From: Microbacterium testaceum | GTDB taxonomy: Bacteria; Actinomycetota; Actinomycetes; Actinomycetales; Microbacteriaceae | Length of the DNA: 64,000 nt | Assembly (NCBI RefSeq): GCF_003075375.1 | Contig: NZ_QDFT01000001.1 | Span: 6-64,005 of the forward strand | Direction of reading: 5' to 3' | Shown: positions 28,137 through 35,812 of the stretch, piece by piece | Layout of the letters: each line of letters opens with the position of its first letter | Position numbering within the stretch: the stretch's first letter is position 1 | The notes under the pieces: generated by a model | The model's input: the letters and a program-made list of their open reading frames with translations, nothing else | What the model was told of the DNA's origin: nothing | Databases searched by the model: none | Translations under genes and position numbers: made by a program

Positions 28137-28152
28137 GGGTCGGTTAGCCTCT

Positions 28153-28189
28153 CGTTCGATAGCTGAACGTTGCGTTCGAATATAGAACG
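28153..28189. promoter_or_regulatory. Twin operators between IclR gene and hydroxylase gene
   Basis: Two inverted repeats of identical design, CGTTC-N7-GAACG, at 28153-28169 and 28173-28189, 20 bases apart centre to centre, thus on the same face of the helix. They lie in the shared promoter of the divergent genes. Confidence 0.75.
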
Positions 28190-28232
28190 CGAGGTGCCAC
28201 GGCACAACCCGACATCGACGTCAGGAGAGACG

Positions 28233-30095
28233 ATGCAGTTCCACCACCATGGCTACGTCTCGGGTGATCCGCGCGTGCAGAACGCCGCGGGCACGGGCCG
28301 CGACCGGCCCGAACGCCTGCCCGACGAGGTCGACGTGCTCATCGTGGGCTCCGGACCCGCCGGCATGCTGCTGGCCGCGCAGCTGTCGCAGTTCCCCCAG
28401 CTCACGACGCGCCTCGTCGAGAAGCGCGACGGCCGTCTCGCGCTGGGCCAGGCCGACGGCATCCAGCCCCGCAGCGTCGAGACCTTCCAGGCATTCGGCT
28501 TCGCCGACCGCATCACCGCCGAGGCCTACAACATCGGCTGGATGAACTTCTGGGCCCCCGACCCCGAGAACCCCGACCGCATCGTCCGCACCAGCCGCAC
28601 CGAGGACTACGGCTACAAGATCAGCGAGTTCCCCCACCTCATCGTCAACCAGGCGCGCGTGCTGGACTACTTCGCCGAGGCCGCCTTGCACGGCCCGGCG
28701 CGCATCGCCCCCGACTACGGCGTCGAGTTCCTCGACCTCGACGTGCGCGACGACCACGTGGACGTGCGGGTGCGGACGGGGGAGGGCGAGCGCACCGTGC
28801 GCGCGCGGTACGTCGCCGGGTGCGACGGTGCCCGCAGCGGCGTGCGTCGAGCGATCGGCCGCACCCACGTCGGCGCCGCGGCCCGGCACGCGTGGGGGGT
28901 GATGGACGTGCTGGTCGAGACCGACTTCCCCGACTGGCGCATCAAGTGCGCGATCAACGCCGCCGCGGGCAACATCCTGCACATCCCGCGCGAGGGCGGT
29001 TATCTCAGTCGCATGTACATCGACCTCGGTGAAGTGGCCGCGGACGACGACCACCGCGTGCGGCAGACCCCGATCGACGAGGTGATCCGCCGGGCGAATG
29101 AGATCCTGCACCCGTACTCGATCGACGTGAAACAGGTCGCCTGGCACAGCGTGTACGAGGTGGGGCACCGGGTGACCGACCGGTTCGTCGACGACCTCGA
29201 CAGCCCGCGCGTCTTCCTCACCGGCGACGCCTGCCATACCCACAGCGCCAAGGCCGGGCAGGGCATGAACGTCTCGATGCAGGACGGCTTCAACCTCGGG
29301 TGGAAGCTGGGACACGTGCTCACCGGGCTCGCCCCGGCCGCGCTGCTGCGCACCTACGACGAGGAGCGTCGCCCCGTCGCCCAACAGCTCATCGACTTCG
29401 ACCGGGAGTGGTCGTCGCTCATGGCGCGCAAGCCCGGCGAGATCACCGATCCCGCCGAGCTTGCGACCTACTACTTGGCCACGGCGGAGTTCCCGTCCGG
29501 GTTCGGGACGCACTACGCCCCCTCGCGGATCGTCGCGGCGGACGCGGCGCAGCAGCTGGCATCCGGATTCCCCGTCGGCAAGCGCTTCCACAGCGTGGAG
29601 GTCGTGCGGGTGTGCGACGGCAACGCCGTGCACCTCGGCCATCACGCGAGAGCCGACGGTCGCTGGCGCGTGTATGCCTTCGCGGATGCCGACGGCTCGG
29701 CCCTCGCGTCGTGGGCGGCCGAGGCGCGCGGGGTCGTGGAACGTTTCACCCCCGAGGGTGCCGACCTCGACGCCGTCTTCGACGTCAAGGCGATCTTCCC
29801 CGGACGGTGGGAGGACGTCGTCGACGTACCCGCGCTGTTCCGCCCGCGGTCGGGTCCGCTGGGTCTGACCGACCTCGAGAAGGTGTTCGCCGCCGCCCCC
29901 TCAGCCTGGACGAGCAGCGACATCTTCGTCGAGCGGGGGATCGGCGACAGCGGCGCGGTCGTGGTGGTCCGCCCCGACCAGTACGTCGCCACCGTGCTGC
30001 CCCTGACCGACCCCGCCGCCCTCGAGCGCTTCCTCGCCGGGGTGGTGCGGGAACCCGCCGCCCTCGCCGAGCCCGCCGCCCTCGCCGCACGCTGA
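28233..30095 (+). CDS. FAD-dependent aromatic monooxygenase (3-hydroxybenzoate 4-monooxygenase-like)
   Basis: Class A flavin hydroxylase, 620 residues, needing NAD(P)H and O2. The dinucleotide fold VDVLIVGSGPAGMLLAAQLSQ (about 34-55), the DG motif CDGARSGVRRAIG and the second FAD motif FLTGDACHTHSAKAGQGMNVSMQDGFNL are intact; the C-terminal 180 residues form the thioredoxin-like domain of the phenol hydroxylase/MobA subgroup. Start ATG 28233 follows CAGGAGAGA. The exact phenol substrate is unknown; with the nearby ring-cleavage operon, a hydroxyphenylacetate or hydroxybenzoate is plausible. Confidence 0.85.
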   Translation: MQFHHHGYVSGDPRVQNAAGTGRDRPERLPDEVDVLIVGSGPAGMLLAAQLSQFPQLTTRLVEKRDGRLALGQADGIQPRSVETFQAFGFADRITAEAYNIGWMNFWAPDPENPDRIVRTSRTEDYGYKISEFPHLIVNQARVLDYFAEAALHGPARIAPDYGVEFLDLDVRDDHVDVRVRTGEGERTVRARYVAGCDGARSGVRRAIGRTHVGAAARHAWGVMDVLVETDFPDWRIKCAINAAAGNILHIPREGGYLSRMYIDLGEVAADDDHRVRQTPIDEVIRRANEILHPYSIDVKQVAWHSVYEVGHRVTDRFVDDLDSPRVFLTGDACHTHSAKAGQGMNVSMQDGFNLGWKLGHVLTGLAPAALLRTYDEERRPVAQQLIDFDREWSSLMARKPGEITDPAELATYYLATAEFPSGFGTHYAPSRIVAADAAQQLASGFPVGKRFHSVEVVRVCDGNAVHLGHHARADGRWRVYAFADADGSALASWAAEARGVVERFTPEGADLDAVFDVKAIFPGRWEDVVDVPALFRPRSGPLGLTDLEKVFAAAPSAWTSSDIFVERGIGDSGAVVVVRPDQYVATVLPLTDPAALERFLAGVVREPAALAEPAALAAR

Positions 30096-30162
30096 GGTCG
30101 CGGCATCCGCCCCCTCCCTCGCCGTGCCGCCCGCGAAGGTCGCGGCATCCGCCCCCTCCCTC
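30096..30162. repeat. 25-bp direct repeat, two copies
   Basis: GGTCGCGGCATCCGCCCCCT plus CCCTC occurs at 30096-30120 and 30138-30162, a 42-base period, directly after the hydroxylase stop. The 370-base spacer 30096-30465 holds this repeat, a nested palindrome, a GGCAC microsatellite and a promoter, and no gene. Confidence 0.85.
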
Positions 30163-30164
30163 CG

Positions 30165-30233
30165 CCGATAAACGCTATTCGTGTCGAGAAACGCGGGCGC
30201 ACCGCGTTTCTGCGCACGGATCGCGTTTATCGG
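30165..30233. repeat. 69-bp nested interrupted palindrome (CGATAAACG family)
   Basis: Outer arms CCGATAAACGC (30165-30175) and GCGTTTATCGG (30223-30233); inner arms AGAAACGCGG (30187-30196) and CCGCGTTTCT (30202-30211). Same outer arms as 14788-14854. It could terminate the hydroxylase transcript. Confidence 0.8.
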
Positions 30234-30242
30234 TGGGGATGC

Positions 30243-30325
30243 CGCGGCACGGCACGGCACGGCACGCCGCGGCGCGGCACGGCACGGCACGGCACGGCTT
30301 GGCGGGGCACGGCGCGGCACGGCGG
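30243..30325. repeat. GGCAC pentanucleotide microsatellite
   Basis: About 80 bases of mainly GGCAC units (two runs of four perfect units, with interrupted copies). Such runs can change length by slippage. It lies between the palindrome and the gabD promoter. Confidence 0.85.
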
Positions 30326-30396
30326 CAGGGTGACGCGGCGGCGCGGTCGCCCCCGCACCGGCCGCGGCGGTGATCACACCGCCCGTGTTGTACACG

Positions 30397-30407
30397 TCGT
30401 ATATCGG
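30397..30407. promoter_or_regulatory. Promoter and possible GntR site upstream of gabD
   Basis: TCGTATATCGG resembles the operon palindrome core TCGTATACGAT and contains a -10-like GTATAT, about 60 bases ahead of the gabD start. It may place gabD under the same GntR regulator. Confidence 0.35.
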
Positions 30408-30465
30408 CACCGCCCATCGCCGCGAGAAGAATGGGCGCAGACACCGCATCGATCCAGGAGGATTC

Positions 30466-31938
30466 ATGACCGATTCGCGCGAGAGCGAGCTGCTGGCATC
30501 CGTACCCACCGGCCTGCTGATCAACGGGGAGTGGCGCGCGGCCGAGGGCGGCAAGACCGTCGCCGTGAACGACCCGTCCACCGGTGAGGTCATCCACGAG
30601 ATCGCCGACGCGAGCATCGACGACGGCGTCGCGGCGATGGATGCCGCGGCCGACGCGTTCCCGTCGTGGGCGGCGACCCCCTCGCGCGAGCGCGCCGAGA
30701 TCCTGCGCCGGGCGTTCGACCTGCTGCAGGAGCGCAAAGAGGACATCGCGCTGCTCATGACCCTCGAGATGGGAAAGCCCCTCGCCGAGGCCCGCGGCGA
30801 GGTCGGCTACGGCGGCGAGTTCCTGCGCTGGTTCAGCGAGGTCACCGCCCACACCCAGGGCCGTTACGGCGCAAATCCCGAGGGCACCGGGCGCATGATC
30901 GTCTCGCAGCACCCCGTGGGTCCCTGCTACCTGATCACGCCGTGGAACTTCCCGCTCGCGATGGCCACCCGCAAGATCGCGCCCGCGCTCGCCGCCGGCT
31001 GCACCGTCGTGATCAAGCCCGCGACGCTGACCCCCCTCACGACCCTGTTCTTCGCGCAGATCCTGCAGGATGCCGGCCTCCCCGCCGGCGTCGTCAACGT
31101 CGTCACCACGACCAACACCGGCCCCGTGTCCGAGCGCATCATCTCGGACCCCCGCCTGCGCAAGCTCTCGTTCACGGGTTCGACTCCGGTCGGCGTGAAG
31201 CTCCTGCAGCAGGCGGCCCCCGGGGTGCTGCGCACCTCGATGGAGCTCGGCGGAAACGCCCCCTTCGTCGTGTTCGAGGACGCCGATATGGACAAGGCCG
31301 TCGAGGGCGCGATGCTCGCCAAGTTCCGCAACATCGGCCAGGCCTGCACCGCGGCCAACCGCTTCATCGTCCAGCGCAGCGTCGTCGAGGAGTTCACCCG
31401 CCGGGTCACCGAGCGCGTGCAGGGCCTGAAGATCGGCCGCGGTACCGAGGACGGCGTGCAGATCGGCCCCCTGATCGACGACCGCGCGGTCGACAAGGCC
31501 AAGACCCTCGTCGGGGATGCCGTCGAGCGCGGCGCCACGGTGACCACCGGCGGCTCGCCCGTCGACGGCCCCGGAACCTTCTTCGAGCCGACCGTGGTGT
31601 CGGACGTGCAGCCGGGCAGCGACATCCTGCGCGAGGAGATCTTCGGACCGGTGCTCGCGATCGTCCCCTTCGACGACGAGGACGACGCGGTGCGCATCGC
31701 CAACGACACCGAGTACGGCCTGGTCTCGTACGTCTTCACCGAGTCGCTCGCGCGCGGTCAGCGCATGATCGACAAGCTCGAGACCGGGATGATGGGCCTG
31801 AACGTCGGCGTCGTCTCCAACGCCGCGGCGCCCTTCGGCGGCTGGAAGCAGTCCGGCCTCGGCCGCGAGGGCGGCGACGAGGGCATCCACGAGTACATGC
31901 AGACGAAGTACACGCTGACGGCCAATCCCTACGCGTAA
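30466..31938 (+). CDS. gabD: Succinate-semialdehyde dehydrogenase
   Basis: Oxidises succinic semialdehyde to succinate. The 490-residue aldehyde dehydrogenase shows ITPWNFPLAMATRKIAPALAAGCTVVIKPA, catalytic Glu in MELGGNAP and catalytic Cys in NIGQACTAANRF, and the C-terminal FGGWKQSGLGREGG of the SSADH group. ATG 30466 follows CAGGAGG. In this island it would take the semialdehyde released by HpaI. A strong terminator follows. Confidence 0.92.
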   Translation: MTDSRESELLASVPTGLLINGEWRAAEGGKTVAVNDPSTGEVIHEIADASIDDGVAAMDAAADAFPSWAATPSRERAEILRRAFDLLQERKEDIALLMTLEMGKPLAEARGEVGYGGEFLRWFSEVTAHTQGRYGANPEGTGRMIVSQHPVGPCYLITPWNFPLAMATRKIAPALAAGCTVVIKPATLTPLTTLFFAQILQDAGLPAGVVNVVTTTNTGPVSERIISDPRLRKLSFTGSTPVGVKLLQQAAPGVLRTSMELGGNAPFVVFEDADMDKAVEGAMLAKFRNIGQACTAANRFIVQRSVVEEFTRRVTERVQGLKIGRGTEDGVQIGPLIDDRAVDKAKTLVGDAVERGATVTTGGSPVDGPGTFFEPTVVSDVQPGSDILREEIFGPVLAIVPFDDEDDAVRIANDTEYGLVSYVFTESLARGQRMIDKLETGMMGLNVGVVSNAAAPFGGWKQSGLGREGGDEGIHEYMQTKYTLTANPYA

Positions 31939-31943
31939 GACAC

Positions 31944-31993
31944 CGGATGCCACGACCCCGGCGCCCCACGAGGGCCCGGGGTCGTGGCATCCG
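31944..31993. terminator. Terminator after gabD
   Basis: An 18-bp perfect stem, CGGATGCCACGACCCCGG and its complement, loop 14 bases. Symmetric, so it may serve the converging ramB-like gene as well. Confidence 0.88.
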
Positions 31994-32079
31994 TCGTTCC
32001 GTCCCCCGCGCGCGAGTCGCCAGAGCGTGTCGCCCCCGGCCCGTGCCGAGCGTCGAGGGCGCCTCACGCGGGTGCGGCG

Positions 32080-33519
32080 TCAGCCGTCGGCGTGACGGTC
32101 GAGGAACGCGAAGACCTCGGCGTCGTCGACGCCGGGGAACATGCCGCGCGGCAGCGGCGAGAACATGTGCCGGTGCACGCGCGCGCTCGGCCACGCCTTG
32201 CCCTGCCAGCGCGCGGCGGCCTCGGTGTCGGGGCGTCGGCAGCACGACTCGTCGGGGCAGTGCGAGATGCCGCGCGTCACGGTCTCGCGGCCGCGGAACC
32301 ACCGCGCGTCGTCGAACGGCACGCCCACGGTGATCGAGAAATCACCGTCACTCGTGGTCCCGGTCTGCGTGGAGCACCAGAACGTCCCCGCCGGGGTGTC
32401 GGTGTACTGGTAGTGCTCGGTCGTGCGGTTGTGCTCCGAGAAGGCGGAGCGCGCCGAGAACTTCTTGCACACGATCTGCCCCTCGACGCTGCCGGTGACG
32501 TCGGTGGGCAGCGGCAGCCCGTCGTTCTCGTAGACGCGCGAGATGGCTCCGTCGCCGTCCACGCGCAGGAAGTGCAGATGGATGCCGAGGTGCGTCGTCA
32601 TCAGATTGGTCATGCGCATCGCGGCGGCCTCATGGGTCACGCCGAACGCGTCGCGGAAGTCCTCGACCGCGAGGTTGCGATCCTTCTTCGCCTGCGCGAG
32701 GAAGGCGACCGAGCTCGTCTCGGGCATGAGGCAGCAGGCGGCGTAGTAGTTGATCTCGAGGCGCTGTTGCAGGAAGTCGGCGTAGTCGGTGGGTGGGCGG
32801 TGACCGAGCAGGCGGTGCGCCATCGCCTGCAGCGCCATCGAGCGCAGGCCGTGACCGCCGGGGATCGAGGCGGGAGGAAGGTAGATGCGGCCGTTCTCGA
32901 GGTCGGTCACCGACCGTGCCGAGTGCGGCAGGTCGCTGACGTAGATGAGCTCAAAGCCCAGCTGCTCGGCCATGATGCTGACGGTGCGGTGGGTGAGGGC
33001 GCCGGTCGAATGGCCGGCGGCCTTGAGCTGCTTCTCGGCGAGGCGCTCGATCTCGGGCAGGTGGTTGGCGATGCCGCGCATGCGCAGACGCAGTTCGGTG
33101 TTGGCGCGGCGCGCTTCTTCGGGACTGGCGATGGTCGCGCGCTCGCGGCGCTGCAGTTCGCGGTGCAGGCCCAGGACGGCCTCGATGGTGTCGTCGCTGG
33201 TGCCCTTGCTGACCTTGACCGGGGGGATGCCGAGCTGGCGGAAGAACGGGCTGGTCTGCGCCTTCTCGAGCTCGATCTCGAGGGCGGCGCGGCGATTGGG
33301 GGGTTCCTGAGAGAGCAGCTCGGCGACCTCGGTCTCGGTCGCGCGGGCGATCTCCTGCAGGAGCGAGAGCTTCGGCTCGCGTTTGCCGTTCTCGATGAGG
33401 CTCAGCTGGCTGCCGGCGACGCCGACCAGGGCGCCGAGTTCGTCGAGGGTGTAACCGCGGGCGAGGCGGTGATGCCGGATGCGGTGGCCCAAGGTGGTGA
33501 GTTCGAAGGACGACGCCAT
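32080..33519 (-). CDS. ramB: RamB-like XRE/IrrE-domain regulator of acetate metabolism
   Basis: A 479-residue regulator: HTH of the XRE type at residues 9-65 (LGHRIRHHRLARGYTLDELGALVGVAGSQLSLIENGKREP), an IrrE/DUF955-like middle region (about 190-290, with MAHRLLGHRP and EINYYAACCLMP), and a Cys-rich C-terminal domain (CPDESCCRRPD). This matches RamB of corynebacteria and mycobacteria, which controls glyoxylate cycle, acetate and gluconeogenic genes. Divergent from pckG with 118 bases between. The AAGG directly before the ATG is too close for a normal ribosome binding site, so the start is not fully certain. Confidence 0.85.
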   Translation of the reverse strand: MASSFELTTLGHRIRHHRLARGYTLDELGALVGVAGSQLSLIENGKREPKLSLLQEIARATETEVAELLSQEPPNRRAALEIELEKAQTSPFFRQLGIPPVKVSKGTSDDTIEAVLGLHRELQRRERATIASPEEARRANTELRLRMRGIANHLPEIERLAEKQLKAAGHSTGALTHRTVSIMAEQLGFELIYVSDLPHSARSVTDLENGRIYLPPASIPGGHGLRSMALQAMAHRLLGHRPPTDYADFLQQRLEINYYAACCLMPETSSVAFLAQAKKDRNLAVEDFRDAFGVTHEAAAMRMTNLMTTHLGIHLHFLRVDGDGAISRVYENDGLPLPTDVTGSVEGQIVCKKFSARSAFSEHNRTTEHYQYTDTPAGTFWCSTQTGTTSDGDFSITVGVPFDDARWFRGRETVTRGISHCPDESCCRRPDTEAAARWQGKAWPSARVHRHMFSPLPRGMFPGVDDAEVFAFLDRHADG

Positions 33520-33637
33520 TCCTTGACCATATCGAAAGATTCGAACTTCTTACACGGATAAACCCTCGAAAGAGGCGTGCGAATGCCCGCACCATGGGGG
33601 AAGACCACCGAATTGACTCCCCACCGAGGAGAACGAC

Positions 33638-35527
33638 ATGGCACTCGCCGACATCTTCACGTCCCGCACCACCGGCCGCGCCGCCGCGGCTCCCGCCGCC
33701 CCCGTCGGCCCCGGTTACGGCGTGAAGCCGGCCGTCGAGGGTCCGGGTCTGGCCGCTCTCACCGCCTGGGTCGACGAAGTCGCCGCCCTCACGCAGCCCG
33801 ACCGCATCCACTGGGTCGACGGCTCGGCCGCCGAGAACGACGCGCTGCTGCGCGAGATGGTCGACGAGGGCAAGCTCATCAAGCTCAACCCCGAGTGGCG
33901 TCCCGGCTCGTACCTGGCCCGCTCGCACCCCGGCGACGTGGCCCGTCTCGAGTCGCGCACCTACATCGCGTCGGAGCGCGAAGAGGATGCCGGACCCACG
34001 AACAACTGGATCGCCCCCGCCGAGATCCGCGAGACGCTGAACGGCGTCTTCAAGGGCTCGATGCGCGGGCGCACGATGTACGTCGTCCCGTTCTCGATGG
34101 GAGCCGTCGGGGGACCCCTCAGCCACATCGGCGTGCAGATCACCGACAGCGCCTACGCCGTGGCATCCATCGGCGTGATGACCCGCGTCGGCACCGCCGT
34201 CACCGAGCGGATCGCGGCGGGTGCGCCGTGGGTCAAGACCGTGCACTCGGTCGGAGCGCCGCTGGCCCCGGGCGAGGCGGACGTCGCCTGGCCGTGCAAC
34301 GACGAGAAGTACATCGTCCACTTCCCCGACACTCTCGAGGTCTGGTCGTTCGGCTCGGGCTACGGCGGCAACGCGATCCTGGCGAAGAAGTGCTTCGCCC
34401 TGCGCATCGCCTCGGTCATCGGTCGCGACGAGGGCTGGCTCGCCGAGCACATGCTGCTCATCCGCGTGATCGACCCTGCCGGCAAGGCCTACCACGTCGC
34501 CGCCGCCTTCCCCTCGGCGTGCGGAAAGACCAACCTCGCCATGCTGCGCCCCACCATCCCCGGCTGGCGCGTCGAGACCCTCGGCGACGACATCACCTGG
34601 ATCCGCCCGGGCGAGGACGGACGCCTGTGGGCGATCAACCCCGAGGCCGGCTTCTTCGGCGTCGCACCCGGTACGGGCGAGTCGACCAACGTCACCGCGA
34701 TCGAGACGCTGTGGGGCAACACGATCTTCACGAACGTCGCCCTGCGTCCCGACGGCGACGTGTGGTGGGAGGGGCTCACCGACGAGGCGCCGCCGCAGCT
34801 CATCGACTGGGAGGGCAAGCCCTGGACGCCCGCGTCGGGTCGCCCCGCCGCGCACCCCAACTCGCGCTTCACCGTCGGTGCCGCGCAGTGCCCCCAGATC
34901 GCCGAGGACTGGGAGGCCCCCGAGGGCGTTCCGCTCGACGTGATCCTGTTCGGCGGTCGCCGCGCCACGAACGTCCCGCTCGTGCTCGAGGCGACGGACT
35001 GGTCGCACGGCGTCTTCCTCGGCTCCACGGTGTCGAGCGAGAAGACCGCGGCGCAAGAGGGCACGGTCGGCGAGCTGCGCCGCGACCCGTTCGCGATGCT
35101 GCCGTTCTGCGGATACAACATGGGCGACTACTTCGGCCACTGGCTCGAGGTCGGCCAGAAGCTGCGCTTCGACCGCGCGCCCCGCATCTTCCAGGTCAAC
35201 TGGTTCCGCAAGGGCGACGACGGCCGATTCCTGTGGCCCGGGTTCGGCGACAACGCGCGCGTCATCGACTGGATCATCCGCCGTGTGGATGGACAGGTGG
35301 ATGCCGTGGACAGCCCGATCGGACGCCTGCCCCGCGTCGAGGACCTCGAGCTGTCGGGCCTCGACCTGCCGGCCGCCGACCTCGAGGAGCTGTTCTCGAT
35401 CGACCGCGACTCGTGGCTCGCCGAGGCCGATCTGACCGAGGAGTTCTACGACACCTTTGGAACCCACCTGCCGGCCGCCCTGCGTGCCGAGCTCGCGTCG
35501 CTGCGGTACCGCCTCACGCGCGACTGA
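33638..35527 (+). CDS. pckG: Phosphoenolpyruvate carboxykinase (GTP)
   Basis: Converts oxaloacetate and GTP to PEP, the entry to gluconeogenesis. The 629-residue length is right. Visible are the GTP-type kinase loop [13 protein letters not shown] with the reactive Cys, [24 protein letters not shown] for metal and substrate, and [17 protein letters not shown] 33638 follows GAGGAGAACGAC. Divergent from the ramB-like regulator, a candidate controller. Two hairpins follow. Confidence 0.96.
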   Translation: MALADIFTSRTTGRAAAAPAAPVGPGYGVKPAVEGPGLAALTAWVDEVAALTQPDRIHWVDGSAAENDALLREMVDEGKLIKLNPEWRPGSYLARSHPGDVARLESRTYIASEREEDAGPTNNWIAPAEIRETLNGVFKGSMRGRTMYVVPFSMGAVGGPLSHIGVQITDSAYAVASIGVMTRVGTAVTERIAAGAPWVKTVHSVGAPLAPGEADVAWPCNDEKYIVHFPDTLEVWSFGSGYGGNAILAKKCFALRIASVIGRDEGWLAEHMLLIRVIDPAGKAYHVAAAFPSACGKTNLAMLRPTIPGWRVETLGDDITWIRPGEDGRLWAINPEAGFFGVAPGTGESTNVTAIETLWGNTIFTNVALRPDGDVWWEGLTDEAPPQLIDWEGKPWTPASGRPAAHPNSRFTVGAAQCPQIAEDWEAPEGVPLDVILFGGRRATNVPLVLEATDWSHGVFLGSTVSSEKTAAQEGTVGELRRDPFAMLPFCGYNMGDYFGHWLEVGQKLRFDRAPRIFQVNWFRKGDDGRFLWPGFGDNARVIDWIIRRVDGQVDAVDSPIGRLPRVEDLELSGLDLPAADLEELFSIDRDSWLAEADLTEEFYDTFGTHLPAALRAELASLRYRLTRD

Positions 35528-35537
35528 CCGCTCCCGT

Positions 35538-35611
35538 CCGCCCGCCGTGTCGCGGGCGGGCGGGCCGTGACTCGACGCCCCTCCCGTTCTTGGCGCGCGG
35601 GAGGGGCGTCG
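35538..35611 (+). terminator. Tandem terminators after pckG
   Basis: First stem CCGCCCGC / GCGGGCGG (35538-35559); second, stronger, CGACGCCCCTCCCG / CGGGAGGGGCGTCG (35573-35611, 14 bp perfect). Confidence 0.8.
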
Positions 35612-35702
35612 TCGCGCGTGCGCGGCGCCCGCGCCCGTGCCCGTGCCCGCCCGCCTGCGCTCGTGCCCGTCCTGCGCCCGCCCGCGCCCGCCCTGTGCAC
35701 GC

Positions 35703-35767
35703 GAGACTGCATCCGGCTGACAACTCAGCGACATTCTGCAACCGACTCGTCAGCGGGACGCAGTCTC
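35703..35767. repeat. 65-bp nested interrupted palindrome
   Basis: Outer arms GAGACTGC (35703-35710) and GCAGTCTC (35760-35767); inner arms GCTGAC (35716-35721) and GTCAGC (35749-35754). Same architecture as the CGATAAACG elements but unrelated sequence. It lies before the 3' end of the ABC exporter gene. Confidence 0.65.
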
Positions 35768-35812
35768 ACGGCCCGTCGCGAGCGACCCGCCGGGAGCGAG
35801 CGACCCGCGCGG

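Noticed and set aside
35620..35700. Coding gene in the CG-rich stretch after pckG
   Set aside because: The sequence is low-complexity GCCCGC/GTGCCC repetition; frames across it have Arg/Pro/Ala-only products.
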